This document shows positions 36,793 to 47,812 of a DNA stretch of 64,000 bases, piece by piece. Numbering within the stretch: the stretch's first letter is position 1; each line of letters opens with the position of its first letter. The DNA is taken from the NCBI GenBank assembly GCA_022570795.1, contig JAKUDP010000004.1:1364001-1428000 (forward strand), given 5' to 3'. Position numbers and translations under genes: made by a program. The notes under the pieces were generated by a model. It ran no database searches and was not told where the DNA came from. It saw only the letters and a list, made by a program, of their open reading frames with translations. The DNA is from Sphaerulina vaccinii (lineage: Eukaryota; Ascomycota; Dothideomycetes; Mycosphaerellales; Mycosphaerellaceae).

Positions 36793-37879
36793 TTAGTACT
36801 ACTATATTCTCTACGATCTAATTATAGAAGAGAAGTAGCTATAAGGTGCCTAAGACGCCCGCAAGCGTCTGCGTATAGCCCTTAGTCTATAATAGTAGGA
36901 GTAGTAGTACTACCGAGGACACCGAGCCTAAAAGAGTAAGGAGAATAGCCCGAGCTATAGCTATATAAAGAGGGATAGTAGTAGCGGTAACTACGCTAGG
37001 AGCCTATAGGTAAAGATAGGTATATAGAGGATAGATATACCCTCTATACTTAGAGACAAAGGATAATATACCCCTATATAAAGAAGGAGTAAAACCCTTT
37101 CTATAGTTATAACGCGAGTCCTAGGTTGCAACTAGGTATAGAATTCTATAGACCCTAGCTAAGGGATTGAAAATAGTAATATAGCTATATATAGAATTGC
37201 AGCTAGCCTAGCCTATAGCTAAACCCGAAATGTAGAAGAGAGAGGATATTAAGATAGAATAGCTAGATAAGGGCTACCTTAAACTAGAAGAAGGAAGAGA
37301 GGATATTATAATAGAGGGTCGAGGAGAGTATTATAGCAACCTAAGATATACCAAACCTACTATTAGCTTATAATACTTAAGAGACTATACCTCCTATTCT
37401 AGATATAAGCCCCCGAATCTAGTACTAGGAGATTTACTAACTCTTAAAGGATAAATTTAGAGGATAGGACAGCTTGGTTTATACTAAGTATACTATAATT
37501 AGGGAGGAGATAATACTTTAGAGACTAACTAATCCTCTAGCTACTCTTAGAGGCTTAATACCCTATATTTAAGAGGAGTTATAACTCTACCTTTATTATA
37601 AGAAACGGCTCTAGGAGGTCCTAAGTAGGAAGGTGCTACTATAGTATATTCCTTTAGTTTTCTTATACTAGCAAGCATATACTACTAGCCGGGGTAGGAT
37701 CTATTTTTAAAAAGATATCTAATCTAAAGAGGGTAAGAGGGTAATCCTAGAGAGGAAAGATCCCTATAGTACTTTTATAAACTAGGGAGCTTCCCTACTT
37801 TTATTTATTTTATCTCTAGGGTAGGTTAATTATTCCTATCCTAAATACCTATTTATAAAACTATAATAGATACCTAGGA

Positions 37880-38720
37880 TAAATTATCTAGGTTAGTAAA
37901 GAGACTATATCCTATACTAATAAAGAACAACTTAGAATAATAGTTTAGAAGAATAGAGATCTTCCTAAAAGAGGAGGACCTATTCTATACTATTAAGACT
38001 AAGACGAGTATACTAATTACTCTAAAGATATAGTATAAGGCAATCTAGTAGATATCCTTATATATAGGGGAGGATAATAAAGAGCTAGTCTTAGAATTAC
38101 AAACTATAAAGAATGTTTAGGAAGAGCTAAAGAAGAGATATATAGATAACTAAGCGATAGGGAGGAAACTTATAAAGTAGTACTTTAGTTTCTAGAAGAT
38201 AGAGGAAATAAGTATCGATACTACGTAGATATACCTTTAGGCACTTAGGAAGAGGATTAAAGCTACCTAACCTAAAATAGCTAGAGTATTTACTTAGAAA
38301 ACAAGGATACAAGTACTCTTGTCGGGGCTCTTAGACTAGTAGTTAACTATTAGAGATACTATTAATAGATAGCTATTACTATTACCTGAAAGTATTCTTT
38401 TAATTCTTTAGGAGAAAGAGGTAAATATACTAGCAAGTAGTATACCTATTACCTTTATAGCCCGAGTATTATTAAGAAGGGGATTATTATCTTAGAGGGG
38501 AAGAAGAGGAGATAGTAGAGCTTCGGAAAGAGGAATAAGATGCAAGCTATATAAGTAGAATAGTTACTATATAATATACTACCTATTTCTAGATATAGCC
38601 TATAGAATTATTAAGTTAGTATCTAAGAGCAAGCTTATAGATACTAAGGCCCTAGCCTTAGTCGTATATAATTAGAATAATAACTAGGAAGAAGAAGTAG
38701 ATTAGGTAGACCTAACTTGC
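37880..38720 (+). pseudogene. gag remnant of element C
   Basis: Reading through TAG/TAA gives a helical capsid-like stretch with EELKKRY, QQYFSFQKIEEISID and LQALRKRIKATQPKI, similar in style to Copia gag proteins. Cys residues that might form a zinc knuckle are not clear. There is no protease, integrase or reverse transcriptase. The frame changes in several places. Confidence 0.45.
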
Positions 38721-38732
38721 TATTAAGGGGAG

Positions 38733-38907
38733 TATTAGAATATAATACTAAATTAGATCTATCCAAGCCGGCTAACCGAGTAAGGGGTATCTTAGCAACC
38801 TCCTTATATACTATTCGATAGTATAGATAGCTTTTAGTACCTTTCTCCGACCTTACTAACCGGGAGGGAGGTCCCTTAGCGCCCCCGATAACTAGTAGAG
38901 AATAATA
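38733..38907 (+). repeat. 3' LTR of element C
   Basis: 175 bp, preceded by polypurine TTAAGGGGAG and followed by AATCT. It differs from the 5' LTR at only a few sites, mostly C/T or G/A. Confidence 0.85.
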
Positions 38908-39710
38908 AATCTAATTAAATAAGACAACCTTTAGACTATAGCTACTATAGATAACGTACCTAGGTTCCTTACTAATAACAAGTCTAAGTTTATAGATAAT
39001 ATAAAGTAATACTCGGATATACTTAGGTAAACTAGGCTTATATATATAACTTCTCTATAAGCCTACGACGACTATACTAATTAGATAGCTTAGACTATAT
39101 AAAACTAACCTACTAATAATAGAGATATATATATAAGCTAGGCTTACCTATATAGTATCTCTATATTTCTAGAACAACTATAGTAATTAAGTAGGTTATA
39201 GATAATCGAAATTTGAGCTCTTATATATAGAGATACTTATAAATATTAGATACTTATTAGGCTTTTCTATATAAAAGTAGCTATTTACAAGTATAATTCT
39301 TACTATATCTATACTATTATATATACTATAGACTACTATACTTACTTTACTTTATAGCAAAATAGTAAAAAGGTAGTTATAAACTTTTTACTTATACCCT
39401 ATTATATATAATATATATAGCCTAGGTAGAGCTTCCTATTAGCCTAACAATTGTAGATAATACTAGTTAGTTACTTTATTAAGGTAGGTAACCCTATATA
39501 TATATTATTACTATTTACTAGTATAGGTTCTTAGGTAGCTATAGGAGACTATAAAGAAACTTATCTTTTTCCTTAGATACTTCTTCTTCTATTATATATA
39601 ATATCTACTACTTTGCCTTCTATAGTCGCTTATAGTCTATAATACTTATATACCCGACTCCCTACTTTATTAAGAATATATATATATTATATAGGTAGTC
39701 TATATAATAC

Positions 39711-40208
39711 TTAGGCAAGCTTAGAACTACCTTCTTATCTATATCTAGGCAAAGCCGAGCTTTTATATATAAACTCTTATATACTATATATCTCTCTATT
39801 CTATCTCTAAAGGAAATTAGTATCTAGCTACCTATCTAGTAGCTTAGAGTCTCTATTTTCTTTAGAGATACTTATATATATATAACCTACTATATAGTAG
39901 CTTAGTTGCTCTATTTTTTTTAGAGATACTAACTTTGCTACTTTATAGACTCTACTCTTTAGGCAAGCTTAGAACTACTTTCTTACCTATACTTAAGTAA
40001 AGCCGAGCTTTTATATACTAACTTATATATATACTATATATCTCCCTATTCTTTCTCTAAAGAAAATTAGTATCTAGCTACCTATCTAGTAGCTTAGAGT
40101 CTCTATTTTCTTTAGAGATACTTATATATATATAATATACTATATAGTAGCTTAGTCGCTCTATTTTTTTTAGAGATACTAACTTTAATACTTTGTAGAC
40201 TCTACTCC
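39711..40208. repeat. Direct duplication, two units of about 248 bp
   Basis: TTAGGCAAGCTTAGAAC recurs at 39711 and 39959, and similarity continues for the whole unit, including TAGCTACCTATCTAGTAGC and a CTATTTTTTTTAGAG run in each copy. It lies near the right end of the outer element; role unknown. Confidence 0.8.
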
Positions 40209-41680
40209 TTACTCGAATTTAGTTACTATATCTAGTACCTCTATCTGCTACTCGATAGCTACTATAGCTTCTACTCCTACCTACTACCTATAAGGCCTAG
40301 GCTATAATCTACTAACCTGCCTATCCTTATAGCTAGAAGTACCTATAGGTATAGATAAAGACAACTAGAAGGAGGTATATAGTTAGCTATAGAATATCTT
40401 CTATATACCTAGTAAGGCCTATAAGATAACTTTACTCTAGGTATATAATACTATAGTTAAGCTCTATAGCTATATTATACTCTATAATACTCTATTTTAG
40501 TTCTTTAGCTACTTTAATAATATAATTAGTAGCTTAGATAGAAGAGTTAGCCGAATTACTTAGTATATAGCTCTAATTATAGACAAGTCTAAGTATTACT
40601 TGCCTAGACTATTTAATAAAAAATAGGGAAGTACTAAGAGGTATACGACTTTAGATAGGAGCCTATAGAGATTAACTTATAGAGTACTAGAATAAGATTA
40701 GTTATACTATATAGCTATTACCTAAGTTTGTATAATAAGCGCGACTCTAAGCCGATTAGGTCTATAGCTATACTTAACAAGACAAAGTATAATAAAACTA
40801 ACTACTACTACTTCTAGTATAGCCTAACTAATAGGATAAAGAGCCTATTCAAAGTATATATATAAGTAGCGCTTATAGAGGATTCTAATTATAACAATCT
40901 AGAAGACTTCTTATATAGAGGTACCTATACTAGCTATATCTAGTAGTCTAAGTATAATAAGTATATAATTAGTCTATACTAGAAGGGCCCAGATTATAAG
41001 GCTACTATATAAAAGAAGTATAAGTAGCTATTAATAGTAGCTTAGAGGGCTATCTTCTCTATACCTAATAACAACTTCTATAATCTACCTAATATAACTA
41101 GCTTCGATAAGAATCTTGCTCTAGCCTTATATCTTATATATACTTCGAGAACTAATAGTTTTATATAAAGCTTAGGAATACTAATTATACCTAAGAATCG
41201 CTACTAGGCGTTTGTATATCTCGGTTTTACTTGGAACGCAGCTAATAGTAACTATAACAACTTTCTATACTATATAAAAGACTTAGCTAAGGCTCTACTT
41301 ATAGCTATTTATATAGAGATTACTAAGAATACTACTATTAACTTAGACCTTAAAGGCAACTTATTATCTAAGAAGGAGTATAATTCTAAGAATAATAGGC
41401 TTCTTAGTAATATAGGTACTAATATAGATATATCTTAAAGATAAGTCTAAAAGTAGTTAAGTATAAATAAAATTAACTAAAATTAACTAATACTCTAAGA
41501 AAGTATATAAGAAGTACTCTCTACTACTACTACTATAGCTAGGCTACTAGCTACTAATAGCGAGGTATTATAAGTAGTATAGTAGGCTTTTAGATTTTCT
41601 AAATAAAGTTTTATAATCTCTATAACTATCTAAAGCCTCTCTAAGTATCTATATATTTATTCGCCTATATTTCAAAATCG

Positions 41681-41720
41681 AGCTAATTAGTATATACCAA
41701 AAGTGCTAGTTAGGCCCTTA
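41681..41720 (-). repeat. Right terminal inverted repeat of outer element
   Basis: Read on the minus strand it begins TAAGGGCCTAACTAGC, continues ACTTTTGGTA and ends ATTAGCT, matching the left terminus with RIP-type differences and one indel. Gene-like composition resumes right after it. Confidence 0.6.
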
Positions 41721-42199
41721 GACTGCCTGCGGCAAGATTCCGAATGAGGACTAGTTTGCCAAGGCAGTATGATGACTGAGACTAAAGCGAGGTCAAGCGA
41801 GGAAGTCGCGATCTTGGCTTGGCACGCAGACGCAGGCACGACTGAGTGACTGACTGACACGACTCAAGTAGAAACCGGCCCGGAAGCATATACAATACTG
41901 TAGTCAAGTCGAGATCTTTTGCTTTTCTCTATATCGTATTTCATATCTTAAGCTTATCTTGTGTAGGTTGTGACCAACTTCCAAGTCCAACCAGCAGACT
42001 CAATCCCTACAAGCAGCCGTTACAGAAGTCGTAGCATAGTTATACAATGCCTTGGAACTGCCGAAACAAAAGCTGCCCCAAAAGCTTGCGCTTGCACTCC
42101 ATCTCTACTGTCACAATCCTTGTTCTCTCCAGCATACAATGTTGTGATGGTTTCATAGTAATAATACAACAAGACAAACAAGCACTAGATGGACAACTT
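41721..42199. other. Intergenic region at right edge of the island
   Basis: Normal composition returns at 41721. It includes a short GACTGAGTGACTGACTGACA run near 41840-41860. No gene or RNA was seen. Confidence 0.4.
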
Positions 42200-43517
42200 C
42201 TAGTATGCATCCAGCATGTCGTCCAGTTCTGAGAGCTCGATATCTTCTGGGCTCTGTAAGCTCTCCCATGTGAGAGCTGCTTCGGGTAAAGCTAGGACGT
42301 GCTCCTTGCGGTCGAGATCCAGCTTCAGACGTTCGTCGTGACGTCCCATTGGGTGATCGTTCTGGGCTCCGAGTACTGGACTGCTCAAGTCCATTGCATG
42401 TTGTGAAGGCACGGAGCAGCCAAAGAGCTCAATCGCCACAGCGGAGTTCTTCATTGCCGCGCTCTCCTCGGTTTCTTCCTCCTCGACAGACATGGTCACG
42501 CTGCCCGTGTCATCTGCTCCTGGTGATGCATCTTTCGCATCCATGTTCACATCCTGTTGGCTTTGTTGGCTGTTTCGTCGTTTCAGTGCTTCTTCGTACA
42601 AAGCACTGGCTGTCTGTTTGAAGTCTCTTTCTTCGGTCTCCAGAGGTGGGCTAGCATTACGTCTGCTGTGCGCAAAGCTTGCCCGCTCACGCGATATCGA
42701 GCTGCGTGCAGAGTATGACCCGCCGGGTGCTCGCGGATCTGCTCCAGTATCCTCATCGAGCTCAGGCGATGAGAGATCGACCTCAGGAGACAGTGACTGT
42801 CGCTCTCTCGTGTATCGATCCTCGATGTCTGCGGCCGAGGCAGATGATATCGAAGGTGAGATCGTGCGAATCGGTTTAGGCACCTGCTCAACAGTATCCG
42901 GGATTGGCTGATGAGGTGTAGTGGTCAGGTAGAAATATAGTCGACGTGGGTGAACGGGAGAGAGGTCTTTCGTGAGGGGACATGGGCTGACTGTTGGCCA
43001 TGTTCGGTGAAGGTATGCAGTGAGTCGCGAGGAGATCAGTGCTGATGGATTGGCAGATCTGGGGAAGAATGTTAGCAACATTACGACGGGAACATATGGA
43101 GTGAAATGCATACTTCTCTACGCAATGCAGCTTGGTCGCAAGTATCGCAGCTAGCTCCTTGACCAAATGAGGACGGTTTCCAGTCTTCTCGATTTGTTGT
43201 ATAGTTCCGACCACGATATCGTCGTTAATGCCTTCCGTATCGATCTTGTTGCTTCCTTCTGTAACGGGTGATGGTGGAGGCGACAGTTCTACAGCTCGGC
43301 GAGGTCGTTCTTCCTTGATTCGTATCGATGTCGTTCGCGGTGGACTCATGAGTCCCAGAGGTGGTGAACTCGAACCATACGATCGTTTTGACTTCTTCAC
43401 TGGTGGTTCTTCGCCCTCGATCACTGTTTCCGGCGGTGACGGAGCCTGGACTCGCGAGCGCTTCGCAGCAACGATTCCGAGGTCGCCTAGATTCAGGCTT
43501 TTGCGTCGCGTCTGCAT
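42200..43517 (-). CDS. GDS1-like winged-helix protein
   Basis: Exon 1 is 43114-43517 and exon 2 is 42200-43058, with a 55-bp intron (GTATGC donor, TGCTAAC branch point, CCCCAG acceptor, phase 2), giving 420 residues. Residues about 90-175 carry the conserved block NDDIVVGTIQQIEK, GNRPHLVKELAAILATKL, SALISSRLTAYLHRTW and HPRRLYFYLTT, which looks like a winged-helix DNA-binding fold related to yeast Gds1. The N-terminus is basic and Ser/Pro-rich, including KKSKRSYGSSSPP, and the C-terminal half is acidic and Ser-rich, a layout typical of transcription regulators. The gene ends about 480 bp from the transposon island. Target genes are unknown. Confidence 0.75.
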
Positions 43518-45634
43518 TGTATCGATTTCGAGCGATGATATATCAATGCGACAACGCTATAGAGTGTTGTATGTGCGAGCAATAGCGTCGCGACGACCGA
43601 TCCCCTCCAAGCTACCAAAAAACCAAAGCTGCGGCAAGTTGTGACAGAAAGAATGCGCTTGAGCTTAACGGCCACAACAAGCTACGATTGGCCGGGTTGC
43701 GTAGGCTGAGTCAAAGACGGCGTCCTTGCATATGCAAGCTGCAGCTCTAAGGCACGATCTGGGAAACCGAGTGGCCAGGAAGGATAGTGTTGGCAAGAGA
43801 GTGGCCGGTCTTGCGATGTTGATGCAAGTGCTGTGGTGGTGTTGTCGTTGTGGTTGCGATGTTGTTGTTCGGAGAGATCGGTCCCTCCTTTCCCAGCGGC
43901 GACTGGGATGTGTCAAAAGAACGCCACGCCACGCCCAACTGGCTGGAGCGCTTGGCTCACAACCTGCTCGAGGCAGCAATGTTATGAACAGGCAGAAGAT
44001 TTCGACGCTGCGACGCAAGGTGCTGGCGTCGTAGGCAAGTGTGTGATGATGCGATCTGGTATGTGGTTGTTGTTGGCCGGATGATGCGTTGCCAGGAGAA
44101 AGGAAGATGCCACGACTCGCCTGCAAAGTCCCAAAAAGCTTCTTCGTCACAGGATGATGTGTGATGCAAGGCTAACCGTGGCGGGCCTCGTTGTAGGCTA
44201 GTACAGCTGCGTACCGCCAGGGATGCGTTGAACAAGCGGTCGCCGTTTGGGCCTGATGGAGCCCTACTTTTGCGCTGCTGTCGTAACCTCCTCGAGTCCT
44301 CCTCGTCGACGCGTTCTTACATCTCTGTTTGCTGCAACACAGCATCGCCAGTCCTGTGGCACGACAAACGCTGTCGCATTCCAACACGACCTTCGAAAAC
44401 CGCGCTCTTGGTACCTTGCTAGGCCAATCTGCCATGCTCCCCGTTCCGCCACACGAGATTTTGTAGTCCGGCCATCATACAACGAATCGGAGTGTAGCTA
44501 TAAACGACCGGCGTGACACAGAGTTTCGAAGGCCTTGGTTTCGCCTTTTCTTTGGACGTCATGCTTCATCCTGGGCAGCCGTCCAAGACTAGCATTATTG
44601 GGAACTGTCCTTGACCATGCGGACAACCACATCGCTTCTTCTAACTACTTATGTTGCTTCTTCGAGGAATCTATACGAACGCTGCATCTGGAGCTTCGAG
44701 TGGAAATGTCTCACAGAGCTACAGTCTCGTGGCTCACTAGAATCGAACAATGCGGAGAGCTCACCGATCTGCAGTACGACGATGCGGCAGCTGCAAGCTT
44801 GAGCTGGATGAATCGAGATGCTTTGCCAAAATGATCATCAGGAACGCATAGCTCTCTCGTAGGTTCAGCTCCGCTAGTTCCTCGCCATTTCTTATATATC
44901 TCCCCACCTATGGAACGATAAGAGCTCGATCTATGCTGCTGTTGGTGCTCTAGTTGGCAGCAGTCGAGTACTACTGGAAGCTCACGATGATAAGACTGAA
45001 TTAGCAGAACCATTGAGCACGAAGATAAGCCCGAATACGTCAGCTTATATACACGATCACTTTGAGAGTCTCCTAAGTCGCACCTGCTGCATTGGGGTTC
45101 AGTACCACTCATGGACCCAGCCACGACGTTCTTGGCCAACTCCTGCGCACAACGTCTTCACGGCGAAGTACAAACACGCCTATGATGCAGGCAGGACAAA
45201 CAACATTATCAAAAACGAACATGTTGTGTTACCACAAGATCTCAACCCGGCGTGAGCACTATCTGCAAGGCTGAACATTCCAGAGCTCCCATCCCGGGCC
45301 ACGCTGGAATGGTAAGTCAATAGCACAGGATGTCGGGCCTCACCTCTCACTTTTACCCAGCCAAGACTTTTGTATCACAACCCAGACAGGTCAGTGGGTG
45401 CAGGTATCATTGTGCGAAGTACTCACAAGTATACGATTTCAGGCAAGTACGCAGCCTACTCATACACGTTGCGCTGCGAACTGTATCGTTACGGTTCGAG
45501 GTACTATTCGGAGCTTTGTTGGGCGTTCTCGTCAGTGCTGGCCGCAAACGGTAGGTATGTGAGCAATGTATAGTCACTCTATACTGCATCATGATTGTCT
45601 GCATTGCAGATCTCGGCTCACTAACGATTCCACG
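43518..45634. other. Long intergenic region, nothing assigned
   Basis: About 2.1 kb between the divergent GDS1-like and secreted-repeat genes. Many frames of 60-160 codons exist on both strands, but none has a recognisable domain, a good start and splice signals together. No tRNA or repeat was found. Confidence 0.4.
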
Positions 45635-46963
45635 ATGCATTTCCTAGCACTGTTGACCTTCACGACCGCAGTGTCAGCTGCTGTTGCTGGCGGTCCTGAT
45701 CTGGACGCTCGAGATGCACGTTTGCCATTGATCGCGAACCGCCGGACTAAGCCTGCAGCTGCCAGTACACAGGATGCCATACAGGATTCAAGCTCTACTG
45801 AAGAAGCACAGCTCGCGGCTCGGGATGCTCGGAATCGTCAGACTCATATCAATCCAGCGCTCACGGCTCGAGATGCTCGGAATCGTCAGACTCATATCGA
45901 TCCACAGCTTAACGCTCGAGATGCTCGGAATCGTCAGACTCATATCGATCCACAGCTCAACGCTCGAGAGGCTCTGAATCGTCAGACTCACGTCGCTGCA
46001 GCGACTGCCAGCATTATCAACAAGATTGCTCGCGATGCTGTAGAGGCACTTTCAGCGAGTGCACCTTTCAAAGCCGACGAACACCCAGATCAGTGGAACG
46101 AATATCTCGAAGCTCTCCAAGAGCAACACAACACAGCAGGCACTTCTACAGAATCTAGTACTTGGCCAAAGGTTACGAAACATGTTGTGCGTGCCGTTTC
46201 GAGTGCTTACGACCACCTAAATGCATTCGCAGATGGCATCAAGCAGAAAGCTGTAGAAGCTGAGCTTCGAGCTCGCGCACATGTGTCTGGAGTGCATGTG
46301 TCGGACTACAAGCGAGATTTGGAGACTGGAGACTTGGACCTGGACGACGCGACGGATCTCGAAATCGATGACCACGATGACCTGTATGCTCGAGACACAG
46401 ACGAGCTTGACTTTGACGAGGACGACCTATATGCTCGAGATCTAGACGAGCTCGACTTGGACCAAGACAGCTACATTGATCTATACGCTCGAGATATAGA
46501 TGAGCTCGACATCGATGAAGATGAATACAACGACCTATATGCTCGAGGCATAGATGAGCTTGACTTCGAGGAAGACGACGATGATGACGACGATGAAGAA
46601 GACCAGCACATCGCTCGACGAGACCCGAGCTTCTATGTCAACCATGGAGCCGGCTTGCCTCATCGCGCCAGAGACCTCGATGTTGACGACTTTGATGCGA
46701 GCGAGGACGACCACGCGGACGAGGAGGATGATAGTGTGCTGGAGCGCCGTGCTGAACCTTCAGAGACTCAGCCTCCGGAGCCAGTACCACAGCCTACTGC
46801 ACAGACGACAATTGAGTCAGCGACAGCACCAAAGACGACACCGAAGGCTACGCCCGGACATCATGGTCATGGCCATTGGCATGCACACGGACATCATGAG
46901 CATGTTGCACATCCAGCTGCCACTGCTACTGCTTCGTACAGCACGAGTGCTGCGAGTGTGTAA
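45635..46963 (+). CDS. Secreted repeat protein (NRQTH repeats, acidic YARD repeats, His-rich tail)
   Basis: The ATG at 45635 begins a signal-peptide-like MHFLALLTFTTAVSAAVA; an upstream in-frame start lacks this and is rejected. The single exon gives 442 residues. Residues about 60-120 hold four 16-residue repeats with the core ARDARNRQTHIDPQL. Residues about 240-330 hold four acidic repeats with LYARD/LYARG and DELDxDEDD. Kexin-like dibasic sites (YKRD, ARRDP, ERRAE) separate segments. The tail is Pro/Thr-rich and ends in a His-rich HHGHGHWHAHGHHEH, which could bind metal ions. No family is recognised. It could be a cell-wall protein, a metal-binding secreted protein or a processed precursor. 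Gene call is solid; role open. Confidence 0.75.
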   Translation: MHFLALLTFTTAVSAAVAGGPDLDARDARLPLIANRRTKPAAASTQDAIQDSSSTEEAQLAARDARNRQTHINPALTARDARNRQTHIDPQLNARDARNRQTHIDPQLNAREALNRQTHVAAATASIINKIARDAVEALSASAPFKADEHPDQWNEYLEALQEQHNTAGTSTESSTWPKVTKHVVRAVSSAYDHLNAFADGIKQKAVEAELRARAHVSGVHVSDYKRDLETGDLDLDDATDLEIDDHDDLYARDTDELDFDEDDLYARDLDELDLDQDSYIDLYARDIDELDIDEDEYNDLYARGIDELDFEEDDDDDDDEEDQHIARRDPSFYVNHGAGLPHRARDLDVDDFDASEDDHADEEDDSVLERRAEPSETQPPEPVPQPTAQTTIESATAPKTTPKATPGHHGHGHWHAHGHHEHVAHPAATATASYSTSAASV

Positions 46964-47323
46964 CAAGATGATATGAGAGTGAGCTGAAATCTCACATTCC
47001 TATATAGCACATAATAGCTCTATTTCTTGCCAAGCTTCCTGTCCAAAGCCTCAATTTAGTTAGTTCCAGACCATTGACCAATGTGAGACATGTCCAGGAT
47101 GTCTATAGCGCTGGTGCTTTTTTCGTATACCATTCGTTCTATGGTTCGCCAACAATACTCGAAAATCAGCCGGACCCGACGCGTATGCAATTCCTTATCT
47201 AGCCTTAATCAAAGCCTTCATATACTTTCCCTCCACGCACCGTTAATGAAGACCACTTCCAAGCCCCATCACTCCTATTCGTTCAATCAAACCCTCCCTA
47301 CCGCAACATACAATAGCCCAATC
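46964..47323. other. Intergenic region and promoter of small secreted protein gene
   Basis: 360 bp. An open frame runs through it in phase with the next gene but without a signal peptide at its start, so the later ATG is used for the gene. The last 60 bp are C/A-rich leader. Confidence 0.4.
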
Positions 47324-47539
47324 ATGCCATCCATCACCCAACTCCTCGTCTTCGTCACAACAGCCACAGCCTCAATCCACTGGAACGGCAATAAAGGCAC
47401 CTTCTGCGGAGTATGCTCACATGTGGGCTACAACACAATCAACAAAGGCTCAGCTCAGCCAGGGACTTGTGAGGCATATTGCGCGCAGTGGCAATTGGAC
47501 CAGAACATTGAAGTGTGCTGCGGGACGATATGGGCGTGA
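47324..47539 (+). CDS. Small secreted cysteine-rich protein (71 aa), effector-like
   Basis: The ATG at 47324 starts MPSITQLLVFVTTATASI, a clear signal peptide probably cut near residue 17-18. The mature part of about 53 residues has six cysteines in the pattern FCGVC, GTCEAYC and VCC, enough for three disulfides, plus several Trp and Tyr. Size, secretion signal and Cys content match fungal small secreted proteins, which act as effectors, antimicrobial peptides or adhesion factors. No family is recognised. A longer reading from 47090 would lose the signal peptide and is unlikely. Confidence 0.65.
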   Translation: MPSITQLLVFVTTATASIHWNGNKGTFCGVCSHVGYNTINKGSAQPGTCEAYCAQWQLDQNIEVCCGTIWA

Positions 47540-47812
47540 CAAGTGAGTTTTGGCGTATTTGGAGTGGATGAGGGGCCTGAGTGCTGATATGAGGACTAGT
47601 GTCGTGGGGAAGCTGGGATCGTGGTATGGACGGCGGTCTGAGTAGGGAGTTGCCGAGTGGTAGTTGAGAAAGATATGGGCCAAGCAAGCGTTGCAGTTTA
47701 TCGTCGAGAGTGATGTATTTGTTATCTTCCATGTCGCACGGAGCTTTGCGATCTCATACCATGTATCATCCAGGTACTGTTTCTATCTCATTACTGTCGT
47801 ATACTGTACAGA

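Larger units (their letters stand above)
36603..38907 (+). mobile_element. Short gag-only LTR element C (TR-GAG-like)
   Basis: Two 175-bp LTRs (36603-36777 and 38733-38907) flank 1955 bp. Perfect 5-bp duplications AATCT lie at 36598-36602 and 38908-38912. The LTR shares no obvious similarity with that of elements A and B, but the primer-binding site is identical. The interior is too short for pol and shows only gag-like text when RIP stops are read through. It is therefore non-autonomous. Confidence 0.85.
17845..41720. mobile_element. Composite transposon island; outer element with terminal inverted repeats
   Basis: The composition changes abruptly at both ends, from mixed-GC gene space to TA-dominated sequence with very few CA or TG steps. 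The two outer edges form imperfect inverted repeats of about 39 bp. TA is present at both outer edges, so a TA target duplication is possible; the match also extends outward by GTC, so the exact ends are uncertain. Removing the nested LTR elements and their target duplications leaves about 10.1 kb of outer element: 17845-18990, 30447-36602 and 38913-41720. It contains RIP-degraded coding blocks and two tandem-repeat tracts. I cannot place it in a known superfamily. Confidence 0.6.

Noticed and set aside
38127..38312. 61-codon minus-strand frame inside element C
   Set aside because: Antisense to the gag remnant, with no independent support.
17836..41730. 8-bp target duplication typical of hAT elements at the island ends
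   Set aside because: The 8 bases outside the two termini do not match; only TA is shared.
43665..44150. 161-codon minus-strand frame in the long intergenic region
   Set aside because: Composition is like antisense noise, with no start context, splice sites or domain.
47090..47539. 149-residue reading of the small secreted protein
   Set aside because: The longer N-terminus lacks a signal peptide, while the internal Met at 47324 starts a perfect one.
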